A stretch of DNA of 64,000 nt from Glandiceps talaboti (Eukaryota > Hemichordata > Enteropneusta > Spengelidae): positions 24,796,949-24,860,948 of the forward strand of contig NC_135553.1 of NCBI RefSeq assembly GCF_964340395.1. The letters run 5' to 3'. Both the position numbers and the translations under genes were made by a program. The notes below the pieces were generated by a model. The model was not told the origin of the DNA. It saw only the letters and a program-made list of their open reading frames with translations, and searched no databases. How positions within the stretch are numbered: the stretch's first letter is position 1; every line of letters starts with the position of its first letter. Shown in pieces: positions 23,623-35,700 of this stretch.

Positions 23623-26600
23623 CCATCATTTCCACCAGTCAGCTGAACAAATTTGCTATTTAATAGGGCATGAGTTCATTCCCATTTAAAAGTCACTCTG
23701 ACTACATAGCACTGTGGTGATCAGTTGACAAATTAATTCCATTTGTAAATTTAAACATATCAAACACCGGACATGATTTTGATAATTACATTTAGTGTTT
23801 GTCATACAAAGGCTGACATTTGTCAAATACACAGCGCTATTTCTGATATCGGAAATACTAATTATTGGCAGTGACAATGCAAGGCTGAATTTTGAGAAAA
23901 AACTAATTCAATAAAACTTTATGTTAGATCTGATTACCTATTCAAAAAACAAAATAGAGAATTCAGCCTGAGTACTTATTTTCATTATATTGGGTGTCTG
24001 TCATAACAGATTCTAAATGAATCAAATTAACCCAAAGATCCAAATAGTTTTCTCATTTTATTATAACATTAGCTAACTAAATTAATGATTGATTTGATAA
24101 TGAATTATGTGTACTAATATTATACCAGCCACAATTTCCTTTTTATAGTTCAAATCATAACAATTTTCAGTCTAACGATTTTTGTCACAACTAGAAATTC
24201 AATCAATAAAAAGGTCTCTATGAAACGATTAAAGTTAGCAGCTGTTGTTCAAACAAATAAAGTCCCTGGTTTAATATTAAATGTTAGAGGAATGATTAAA
24301 TTAGTTTGGCGAAGCACAGTAACTGGTAAATATTATACAAATCCATAATGTCATCAACTTTGTTGTACAGGAAAGTTTGGAGTTTTTCCAGCACTTTCTT
24401 TGTTAATTGAGAACAATATATGTTTATTTACTTTTAGTCTTTAACTTTTGTTTGTTTACAAAATCAACTTTAATCCACCGTAAATAAGATAAATGGATAA
24501 TATATTTTTTTTAGCTTTCAAGGTCACATGTCAATAAGTGTCTGGTACAGAAAATACACAATCTGTAGGTAGAGGCAGGCAAAATAGAAAAAAACAGAAA
24601 TAACTCTAAAATCAGATATGAAAATAAACATTTTATAGATAAAGTTTAAAAAATTTCATTTGAAGCCGCAGAAGTATTTTAATATTTGAACTGATTATAG
24701 TGTGAAATACACGGAAATACACAATGATCTTTTTTATTATAGTATATTCAGTTATTTGATTGAATGGATGAAGTGTGATTAGTTGTTATTCATGTCTAGT
24801 TTTAACAAAACACTCACTGTCTGTGGCGAGACTGTTCAACTATAAGTGATTTATACTGATATTAAACAAAGCTTTCCTGTGAGTGATTTCTCCTAATTCA
24901 AGACCAACAATAATGAACATCTGTCCACTGTAATTTACACTGGTTGTATCCCAGTATGGTGTGAGTCCCCAAAGGTGAAACTACCATAACCTCTTATAAT
25001 ATGTAAATGGTGTCATTTTGCAGTCTTGTCAAATGATATCAAATGAATCAAAGTGACATTTGTCATGCTATGTGATGCATACATATGTCAACATTAAGAT
25101 CTGTAGCAGTTGATGTTCAAGTCATCCTTTAATAATAGTTTTGACTAAGGTGTTATAATGAAATGACAATGATTAGTTTGAAGGTGTATGGATGTTGAAC
25201 ATTATCTCTGAGATGGGAAAATAATAGTGTAGTTACAAAGTGTGTTAACCTGTTTCTTAGTCAGATCTGTGGCGCCATTACATTTGGGATAAGAATAAGT
25301 ACATTTTTTGTATAGCATGTACAATACATGCTATAAGAAAGAGATATATCATGTCATTTTACTAGTACAGGCCATTGTGTAATAACAGACATAGTTGCCA
25401 CCTCAAAAGTACACACTAAAGCAAAGAACTGATAATCCCACTCCTGCTTGCAGACAGCGTAAATCAGGATTCAATTCAGACATTATCCCTTCACTGTTCT
25501 GTGTCGACTCATATACTTTGATATTGGGCATGCCTGCACAGTGCTAGCAGTTTCTTAATCTAGTTTTCAGTTACAGTTTTTCGGAAGATAGAGATAGGAA
25601 GGGAGGTTATCAGTATTGAATTTTGACTTACTTAGTCTACAAGCATGACTAATATCACCCTAAAGGGCCATAAAAACTTGTACTATCACTCTCCATTTTG
25701 CATTTGTAGCATTCAAACAAACCTGTGGATGGATGCACATGATATTTCAAATGAATCAACTGTCATTTTCTCCCAAGCTGTAACATCTATGTAGGTGTCT
25801 GATTCAACATGACTTACTTGAGACAGTGAAATTAATTAAAGGGATGAGTAGAAGAGATTGTCTGTGACGGTAACAAGGACATAGCTATGACAGCTTAGTC
25901 ATCAAGAGTCTGACATACGATATATTCTTGGCACGAACCATGCACATTGTCGTACCATCAATCAACATAACATGTAACAAAGTTAACCACTGTTGCAAAA
26001 TATGTCTCATGTTTCTTTTCTTTCCCGACAATGCGGGTAGCTGATATTATATTACAGTGTGGTATGTTTTTAGATTAGTAGCGGCAAATAATTTATAAAA
26101 TCAAAAGAAGTAGATTGTCATGACAGGTTTACTTGATGAGTCTTTGATGCTGCTGAGTGCTGTCTTTCACTACAGCCTTGTGTAACAAATGAATGTGTTG
26201 AAAAATTAGTGTCATAGTCTGAGACGATGTTTGTTCATCAGAATGATTTGTCACTTTTGAATAGGAAAAACAAGTAGATTTGGACATGAAATGATGTATA
26301 ATAATGAGGAATTTTAGTGCAGTGCATGGACAACACTAGAATTCATTTTTTTTTCATTTCATAGAAATATAATAATTTGTTATTACTTATCTAGAACAGG
26401 GTATATAGTTTACGTTATGTCTTGATACGTGAGTGACTTGTAAATAGTTATTCATACATGTATCTGCCAAAGTAGTGAATATGAATCTGAAGGTAAACAC
26501 GTTAACATTTAAGTTCTTACTGCAATAATTCAACACATATAGGCCAACAATACATAGCAAAAATATATATCGCCAGGTAAATTAACATTTTAGAAGTGTC

Positions 26601-28150
26601 CATGGCAATATTTTTACAAATATGGAAGAAAGTAGTGGAATTGTATTGCCAGGTAAACACATTTATAACAGATGTTGGAATATCGATAATGCTATTTTTA
26701 CCAAAGGACCGAAGAAGGCAAAATGATCTCTTGTTAAAGTGTGATGTTGTAACATTTTATCTATGTTATATACATTATTACCGCCAAGGTGAAGTCAAGT
26801 TTTAAATGCATCGTTTCTACCGTGAGTAAATTTACATGTGGCAAAGAAGATACAAATAGTCTAGAAGTTGTACATTATTGGGTTTGCCATTGATAAATTG
26901 CAGTAATTAGTGTGTTAACAACTTTAATCAAAGATCTTTCTGATGCTGTAATCAGGTCAACTTATTTCAAAGTGTCTCATTATGTTACACAAATTTGTAA
27001 TGGTGATAGGACCAATACCATGGCAACACAAACTGACTACAATACAATGTTAACCTATGTCACAAACTCTGCCGTAGTAGGTATTGTGTAAAGTGGTAGT
27101 TACTTTTAACTCAATGAAAAGGTTGGATTTCAAAGTGACTGTAAATAATAGTATTAAAGTGCAGTGGATCTGTGGTGTGTTAAAAGTCTCACAAAAGGGT
27201 GATACTGGAAAATCTATAATATTGACTTTTTAAAAAGCTGGGTATGTGAGTAAAGTTGGTATCTTCACGTGTCACTTTGCAAAGGAGCTTGTAGAATTGA
27301 AATTGTCAGTAGTAACATATACATGTATTAGCATAGAATCCAGTCGTGTGAGGAATTTTGGTTGTCACCTTTTCCCCTACTGTATGGGGAAATGTGAAAG
27401 CCAAAATACGCACACCAACTAGATGCAGTATGTAGCAGTTTCACTCCATTGTTCTCGGTCCTCCGCTAGAACCACTAACAGATCTATCATGTGCAAGCTC
27501 ATATCAAAACTCTTTTTTTTTTGTAAACAATATTCCTCACCTCTTTGAAAGTCAAGCATACCCTATGTCATAGTCTACAAATGCCTCTCTCTTGTTCAGA
27601 TTAATGCTTCCTCAATGTCATTTTCAAGTGGAAATCATACTATATTCTCAACATGACAGCTAGATTTTCCGATTCGGCCTACCAGTTGACTAATACTGTG
27701 CATCCTCCATGAATTAGAACGGCTTCCGATGTAGCAGTTCGGAATATTTATTACCGCTTTGAACAGAAAATGAACAGATTTGGGTACGTACGTAGTGAAT
27801 TTCGCAATTCCAACAATAACTGAAGCTAGGGAATTGACTATTTTATGAGAAAAAACCATGGAAATAATTGTAGAGAGATTTTAGATTGGCCTTGTTATAG
27901 AATCGTAGCTTTGTTTTTCTTTTCAAACCTTATTAGAAAATAAAAATAAAAACAAAATGGCGAGTCACACAAAATAAAATATAAAAAAGCATTGTAAATG
28001 AAAACAAAGCTACAATTATTGCAACTACCACAAACTGAATTTTAGGTGATACATGTTAATTGACTAGGCTTCTTCATGGTAATATTGACATGATAGGTTA
28101 GCCTAGAGACCTGGCCTGATCTCATTATTTGTACCATAGCTATCCAAACC
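23623..28150. other. Non-coding stretch downstream of Kir 2
   Basis: Very AT-rich with no supported exon. AATAAA at about 23910 could end an unspliced Kir 2 transcript. Nothing else recognised. Confidence 0.45.
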
Positions 28151-28159
28151 TGTGCCAAA

Positions 28160-28375
28160 TCTTTACCCTTGGTAGCCCAGAAATGTGTTCTTAATTTGAA
28201 ATTACACCCACATTGATTTTACATCTAAGAGTGGTGCAGTGGAAATTCTGGAATCCATGCAAATGGAGGAGTTGGGTGGGTGGGGGTGTCGAATTTGTTA
28301 TTTCCTCATCAAAATTCAAATTTCCCATTTGCCTGGATTCTAGGCTAAGAACACACTTTGACTGATGTGGTGATA
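28160..28375. mobile_element. Fold-back, MITE-like element
   Basis: Outer inverted pair: ATGTGTTCTTA near 28180 and TAAGAACACA near 28347. Inner inverted pair: GGAATCCATGCAAATGG near 28250 and, reverse-complemented, AGAATCCAGGCAAATGGG near 28330. No coding capacity. The inner arm sequence recurs at 16519-16596 and near 63400. Confidence 0.55.
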
Positions 28376-29750
28376 ATTTGTTCAATATTTGATATTTAAT
28401 AATTTATATATTAAAATGAGTATATGGCAAGTGTTTACCTAATGCATTTAGAATTTTACAACTGCTAATATAAATCAGCCAAGTCCACTCACATTCCATA
28501 TTTGCAGGAAATACGTAATGTTTTACACATCATTATGATGTGTGTCTGGCTAATAAAGCAGTGATCTGTAAAGCCATAATGATTTGAGACTAGTTAAAAA
28601 AACGAATTTTGTCCTTATTTGCCAATCCTGGAAGGAAACCCAAAATTCATACTGTAGACTCAGAAAATATATTTTGATTTGACTGGTGTGTATTGTATGA
28701 CAGGTGTGTTCACTTGTAGTTCCCATTAAAAGTGCAACAAGATATTTATACTTGTAAGTTGTAGTTCCAAATTACTAGCTGGCAGCTGCTTTTAGTAATT
28801 CTTGTAATATGTGTATGAGTTACTAAAAAAATTGCTTGGCTGAGGGTTATTAAAACTATTAATATGACATCATAGTATGCTTTTCCTTGTAGACAAGAGT
28901 GAAGTCTTTTTTTTTTTGATGGAATTTTGAAACTGTTGGCATCTGTAATTGAAGCATTCATCCTGTTCTCCTAAACAGGCAGTTGTACAACTCAACTTGT
29001 GTGGAAAGTATTAGCTAACCACGACTCATTTTGTTTCACATACAAGTAGACTCATTTGATGAAATCTTAGATATTTGCCTTCATGTTCAAAAATTCAATT
29101 TCGAATCAGGTTTGTAAAGATTTACATACACTACCCAAACTATGGAAAACAATATTCCATGATTACCCTTAATGACAAAATTATGTATTTTATCATCAAT
29201 ATAGGACAAAAATAAAAATGCAAAGAATCTTGCCAAGTATGTACAGATAAAAAAGTATGAGGCTCTATCTCTCTAGATATTTAAAATGTTGAATGAAATT
29301 CTCAAATGCTTGACTCTTGAGTCTGTCACTGTGAATTCACAATGGCTGCCAAACTGTGCTGCAAACTGTATAAATAAGAAGTGGCCTTTTTCTCGACAAC
29401 AAAAGCAGTTTAGAAATAATCACTCTTATAGAAAATGTTGAGAACAATTTAGAAGTGCATGATTTTGTGAAATCTGCCTTGAGGCTAGAGCAGTATTCTC
29501 TTACATGTAAAAAAACAAATACATTGACAGCACACACATACATATACACAGTATGGTGATTTCATGGATGAACAGCTTGCATCTAATAACCAGTTACATA
29601 AGACTTTAGATGAAATTTTAAGTCAGATGGTGTCATGGCAGTAATTGAATTTACTTGTACATGTAACTGTTTAATGTTTATCCATTCAGTTTATTCAGTG
29701 TTTGGTCTCGATCTTTTACCATTTCTGCACTTTGATATGAACATTTAAGG
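28376..29750. other. Non-coding stretch, no gene seen
   Basis: No recognisable exon or long repeat. Confidence 0.4.
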
Positions 29751-29753
29751 GCT

Positions 29754-29956
29754 ACATACATACATATATACATACATACACACACACACACACACATACC
29801 AACACGTACGTACATACGTACGTATGTGTGTGTGTGTACATACATACATACATACATACACACATACATACATACATACATATGTACATACGTACGTACG
29901 TACGTACGTACATACATAAATACATACATACATACATACATACATACATACATACA

Positions 29957-29987
<31 letters not shown>
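29754..29987. repeat. Compound (ACAT)n/(GTAC)n microsatellite
   Basis: About 230 bp of TACA, CACA and ACGT tetranucleotide variants with a central (ACGT)n stretch, GTACGTACGTACGTACGTAC, which is self-complementary. All six frames stay open in places, giving spurious Tyr-Val/Ile-His peptides. Confidence 0.95.
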
Positions 29988-29989
29988 TA

Positions 29990-31180
29990 ACATGTCAACT
30001 TCAAAACAATATATTAAACATACTTGCAAAGATAAACCACATATATTGAAAATCAAATTGTGCAATTCTCCTGAATAAAATCCTTTCTCTGAACATCAGA
30101 AAGGAGATAGGTTATACTTTTAGATAAATCACAAATCTAGATATGTTGGACTGCCCTAAGGAAAGTTAACTATATGAATTGAAATGTAGAGGATCCACCA
30201 AGTGTCAGTACTTGACCCCCTATGTTACAGGTCATTTTAAAAACACGCAGTTTGTGCCCTGTCATTTTAGTGGTGAACCAGTGATACAGAGTTTAATGAA
30301 GTGCCACCTTCCTCGGATATATGTACACAATATGATTAATGTGAGTTGTCAGTTTCTTTTAACTAATTTGTGGATGGACACCAATATAAAGTACAGTGTA
30401 CACCCAGAGTCTTAAAATGATAAAACGTGAGGTTCTTAAAACTCACATGGTGTTAGAATTCACGACATTTTTTCCCAAAGAGATAATGATGTCACAGTTT
30501 AATTTGTCACACATGAGCCATGATGGCTAGAATGATCTGTATGCATTCAAGTGTGTAATAAACAAATGCATTTAATTAACTTTTTTTGCAGAAAACATAA
30601 GCTTAGTAATAGTTAACATGGTATAGGTATACCGTGATTGTAAGTCATATGCTGTGGCATCACTCCTTTCGTTAATCCCGTTAAAAGAATCCCCAGTGAC
30701 TTGAATTTCAGCAGTGACTGTCGCTTTAAAATTTGACCTTGTTGTACTGGCCCTTCCAGGTGCTTTTAAGATATTATATAGATTGAATGAACTCATTCAT
30801 TAAATGTACTTAGGGTAATTGCTATGTGTCACAAGCTGACAAAGGCCAACTGTGTATTGCCATCATGTCAATAGGACTGTTGTCCACTTGTTAATGAAAA
30901 TCATTACTGACATCATGCCGGAAGGCTTTAATATAGAAATAATAACACTGATTAAAATAATCACAGTGAAATATTAAATCATAAATTATCAAAGCCTGCA
31001 GGCTTAAGATGGAATGATAATAGTGGCGAAATACTTCAACATAACACACACTGTGTCATCATCAGAACTGTGATTATCTATAGACATGATGTCATGGCAT
31101 GTACTAGAGATATGTTATGAAATAATAGTTGGCAGACAATTGATTTCATACATGTATCTGTTTCCATGTATAGCGTGATT
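29990..31180. other. Non-coding stretch, no gene seen
   Basis: No recognisable gene or long repeat. Confidence 0.4.
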
Positions 31181-31183
31181 GAC

Positions 31184-31349
31184 TTTAAAGGCCAGGGTTT
31201 CAATCCCAGGTTCTTGCATCAGTGTTATCTTATCATTAGAGTCATAAGCCGCTGTAATCCAGAGGAACTTACATTTCATCAGGACTTACTTTTTATATTA
31301 CTCTGCTCTTACACCCAAAAGTTTTAAAAAATTGAACTGGGCCTTTAAA
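31184..31349 (+). mobile_element. Short DNA-transposon-like element (copy 2), TTTAAAGGCC ends
   Basis: Starts TTTAAAGGCC and ends GGGCCTTTAAA, a 10-bp terminal inverted repeat. It is full-length homologous, in opposite orientation, to 14173-14344. It contains GGTTTCAATCCC, which resembles a tRNA-gene B box. Non-coding. Confidence 0.6.
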
Positions 31350-32170
31350 AACTACACATAAAGGTTGAGTCATTTTTGCAGTAGAAGTTGTGTCTTTTTT
31401 AGTCATACATGTAGCTGCAATAAATACTAATGGGGAATGTTATGTTTTTGACTTTGATTTATGAGAGTGGCAATATCTTTGATTTGGTCATTTTGTCTTC
31501 TACTTACACAAACTGTATTTATCAAGAAGTGAGACTGCTTGATTTATGACTTGGGAAGAGTGCATCGTGAAGTGCAGAAAAAAAATCCAATTTGTGAAAG
31601 AAATTGATTTCATTGTGTAGAAAATGAGCACATCCAATATCCACCATGTACATCAGATTGTAACACTTGCAAAAAAGGATATTTCAGAAAGTAAAACCAC
31701 ATTAATATTTTTCATAAATAAACTGTAATTTTTAATTATATATAATTATTACTTTTATGTGTATGTATTGTTTTTATACTTATACTTGTACCTAAAGAGA
31801 CTTTAAAATATCATAAGCCACTTATCTTTATTGTCAATCTTTGAGTGTGAAACAAACTTATATTTATACTGAAGAAAGAATAATTATATATTACCTAATG
31901 ACAATGAAAGTGTCTACTTCTGCAGTTGTTAATATCTAATGACTCTCGTTGGCTTTTTTTCCTGATACACAAATCCATGCATTATAAGAAAAACTATGAT
32001 GTACCTGTATATCACTAGCCTAGTAGCCTAGTATCTAGTCATGTGAGAATGTTGACTATCAATAGCGTCACTTCATGATTAGAACCAACTCAGAGATTGT
32101 ACCGTACAAGTAAATGGACATTACAAATATTAATGAATCAGTCTCAGTAGACAGGAGTTGCCAATCATAG
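31350..32170. other. Non-coding stretch, no gene seen
   Basis: No recognisable gene or long repeat. Confidence 0.4.
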
Positions 32171-32174
32171 ACAG

Positions 32175-32779
32175 ATTTCATAATGGACATAGATGTATCT
32201 GTGGTGGGTTGAATGTCATAATGGATATAGATGTATCTGTGGTGGGTTGAATGTCATAATGGATATAGATGTATCTGTGGTGGGTTGAATGTCATAATGG
32301 ACATAGATGTATCTGTGGTGGGTTGAATGTCATAATGGACATAGATGTATCTGTGGTGGGTTGAATGTCATAATGGATATAGATGTATCTGGTGGGTTGA
32401 ATGTCATAATGGATATAGATGTATCTGTGGTGGGTTGAATGTCATAATGGACATAGATGTATCTGTGGTGGGTTGAATGTCATAATGGACATAGATGTAT
32501 CTGTGGTGGGTTGAATGTCATAATGGATATAGATGTATCTGTGGTGGGTTGAATGTCATAATGGATATAGATGTATCTGTGGTGGGTTGAATGTCATAAT
32601 GGATATAGATGTATCTGTGGTGGGTTGAATGTCATAATGGACATAAATGTATCTGTAGTGGGTTGAATGTCATAATGGACATAGATGTATCTGTGGTGGG
32701 TTGAATGTCATAATGGACATAGATGTATCTGTGGTGGGTTGAATGTCATAATGGACATAGATGTATCTGTGGTGGGTTG
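32175..32779. repeat. 38-bp minisatellite, about 16 copies
   Basis: The unit contains GTCATAATGGACATAGATGT then ATCTGTGGTGGGTTGAAT. Copies differ mainly by GGACAT versus GGATAT, and one copy near 32387 is 3 bp shorter. The high identity indicates recent expansion. Flanks show no gene. Confidence 0.97.
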
Positions 32780-35700
32780 ACCATTGCTGCAGGAAATTGT
32801 CTAATTTTAGGTTTGAATACATGGCCATTACGGGAAATGCTAGGTGTGATGGGAGACGAAAGTCAAAATCACCACACAACTAGATACAAGAATACTAGCC
32901 CAGAGATTTGTCGTTGGCTATAAGAATCAACTGATCCTCCCAATTTGAAAATCAACACAACAAATCTCTAGTGTTGTATCTCACATGACAGGTGGCAACA
33001 ATCAAACGTGTTTGCACTGCAGAGTAGTGTTAACAATGCCCCCCCCCCTCCCTCAGTGTGAAAGTATAATTATGTACCAAGAATAATGCTGTGACTACAT
33101 GCACTTAAATTGATGAAATTTGACATTTAGTAGCTGGAGACCAGAGTTTCATTTCTTATACACCAAACCAATGATTTACTTGGTAAACATGTTGTAACCT
33201 CAGGGTATGGGTTGAAGGGTGATATTTTACATACATTGCAGTGTGGGAACATATATATTTCAGTGATAAATTCTGTTGTTATGATAAAACACTTGATTTT
33301 CTACTCAGTTGCTTATTTGTATTCTAGCCATTCTGTATTCCATGTTAAGTTGATGCTTTATTTCATACTGTGTATTTGCTGTGTGAAGTCCTATTTAAAA
33401 AATAAGAACGCATTTCAGCACAGTGAGAATTGATTTTTTACATCTTTTGGAAAAATAATTGTATTAGCGTCAACACTGTTTTTGCTAAGGTTGGCAAACC
33501 TAGGCCTCGCCATGAGTCCAGTGAGTCATCTGGGTATTTATGACTTGCCTTTCCCCTACAAGTGCCAAAAGTTCTCGCAAAACTGGATTCTAGGGCTAGA
33601 CCAAAGTAACAGAAAGGAGGGACAGGGTAAAAATGGCAATTTCTAGATAGAAGCTATCATAATGTTGTTTGGAAACCCCAATAAAATTACTGGAATCCTA
33701 AGAGATTGTACATACCGGTACTAGTACTTACCACCCTTAGGAGAAGAAGAAAAACAATTATTGTTTATTAAAACTGAGAATCCATGCATGCTACTAGGCA
33801 TTTTATTTTTCCACTTTTACAAAAATATTAATTTCACATGGCAAGTATTACACTAGAAACTGAAAAACACAATTGATAGAGACATGGTGACACACACACA
33901 TGCTCCTAAAATTATCAGGTGACAATTGTAAAACCTTTGCCATAAATGGAAAAGAGGATTTTCACCCTCACTCTTTAAACTGGTATGTTCAGTGTCACTT
34001 TATGAAATGTTCAACATTTGTCATGTCACTTTCACTGACTGTAACATGTACTTGTTGGCCTTTTCAAATCTCTAACTTTTGATGTATATCTGTTCTTCTT
34101 TTTACAGGCTGTAGTTTTTCCAGGTATGTGAACGACATCAATGTGTACAAAGTGGTCAACACAAAGTGGTCAACACAAAGATATGACTTTGTTCTCAAGA
34201 CAGTAGAAACCAAACACAAGATTTCACATGGCAGTCTTCGGTGCTCAGATATCAAGAAATATTTCTCAAGCTATTTACAGAGTATTTAATTCCGATTTTG
34301 TATGCAGTTGTTCAGAACAAACTGTACAAAATTGACTAGTAGTGAGTGATTGTTAGATTGCTAGTATGTACATTTGTTTTGTAGTGGGCCAGTGATTTCT
34401 ATTCAAGTTATACAGACAGGTAAACTTGGGTAGGGGCCAAGTAGGGCAAGTGTTAAAGTGGTCAAACATGGATGCCGCGATTAATTCCAGTACCTTTGTG
34501 ATGAAAATAGCAACAGATTTCAGAACACATTAAATCTGATTTGAAAGTGTGAGAATTATTGAGTGGAAAACATAGTAATAACAGTTGCAGAACTATTTCA
34601 GTACTTATTGTTCATGGCTTATAAACTGTGTGTACACACTATTGATGTCAAACCATTAGATATTATAACGTGTCATAAAACGACATCTTTCAATGTATTT
34701 TGTTGGTCACTTTCGCAATACGAAAAACAAGATGTAAAACTTTCAACACATTGTCAGAGAGTATAATCAAAATATTTCTAACCAGGAGTGTTTCATGAGA
34801 TGGTACATTCATTTTCTCACCAAATTTATACATCTAGAAACTGACAAGTCGTTTTCTCACAAAATGTACGGTATACAAGTAGTTCTAAAATACTAATACA
34901 TGTTTTACATATCAAGGAACAGTTAGGCAGTTTTTATTATTAATATATCCAGGTGATTCAAATGTTGGCTGTCTCTTTTAATCAGTTCAGTTTGAGGAAT
35001 ATAAAGTGATGCAAGAGACCATGTTATAATCGTTGAAATATCACAGTACTATCTGTGAGATTTGGGAAGTCGTACCCATCACTTATAAAATACAGGAATT
35101 ATAGATTACAGTTTTGATAAAGGAGTGTGTCAGAAATCTGTAAAGATAACTATTACTGTATATTGGTTCAGTTCTTTTTTTTCTCACTTGTGTCAATATG
35201 TTATAATACCTGGAAGTTTACAATTTAAAAACCTATGCAAAATAACGTGCATCATTATAAACAAAGAATTTTTTTCAAAAAATCCTCCAGATACAATCTA
35301 TGCAAGTTATCTGGGAATTATACTAGAAATTGTACTTTTTTTTTGCTTATGATCTTAGTTATGCAATCTCACATAATGATTGGGTGTTCCTATGGTGACA
35401 CCTTGAAAATTAGTCAATATGTCCAATTGGTATTATAGCACTATTTAACAGTTCTATGAAAACATTGTAAATAATTTATGATAATGAAGTACTAGTAATG
35501 TAGAATTCGTTCAAAAATGAGTAGATCTTGCCAGAAATGAAGTGATGTAACTTTAACCATAAAATACTGCCCTTGATGATCCCATCTGATCGTTGTTTTT
35601 TTTAAAAACCTCAAAAAGTCACACAGGTGGCGTTAACTAGTCATCTACATATTTAAACCATGGTTTGGAGAACTTTTTTCGATGTTTGGTAACCTAAGCT

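Noticed and set aside
26596-26805. 69-codon plus-strand open frame downstream of Kir 2
   Set aside because: AT-driven composition, no known motif, no splice-site support, and similar in length to many random frames in the window.
29678-30065. Minus- and plus-strand frames rich in Tyr-Val-Cys-Met or Ile-His-Thr
   Set aside because: Translations of the (ACAT)n microsatellite.
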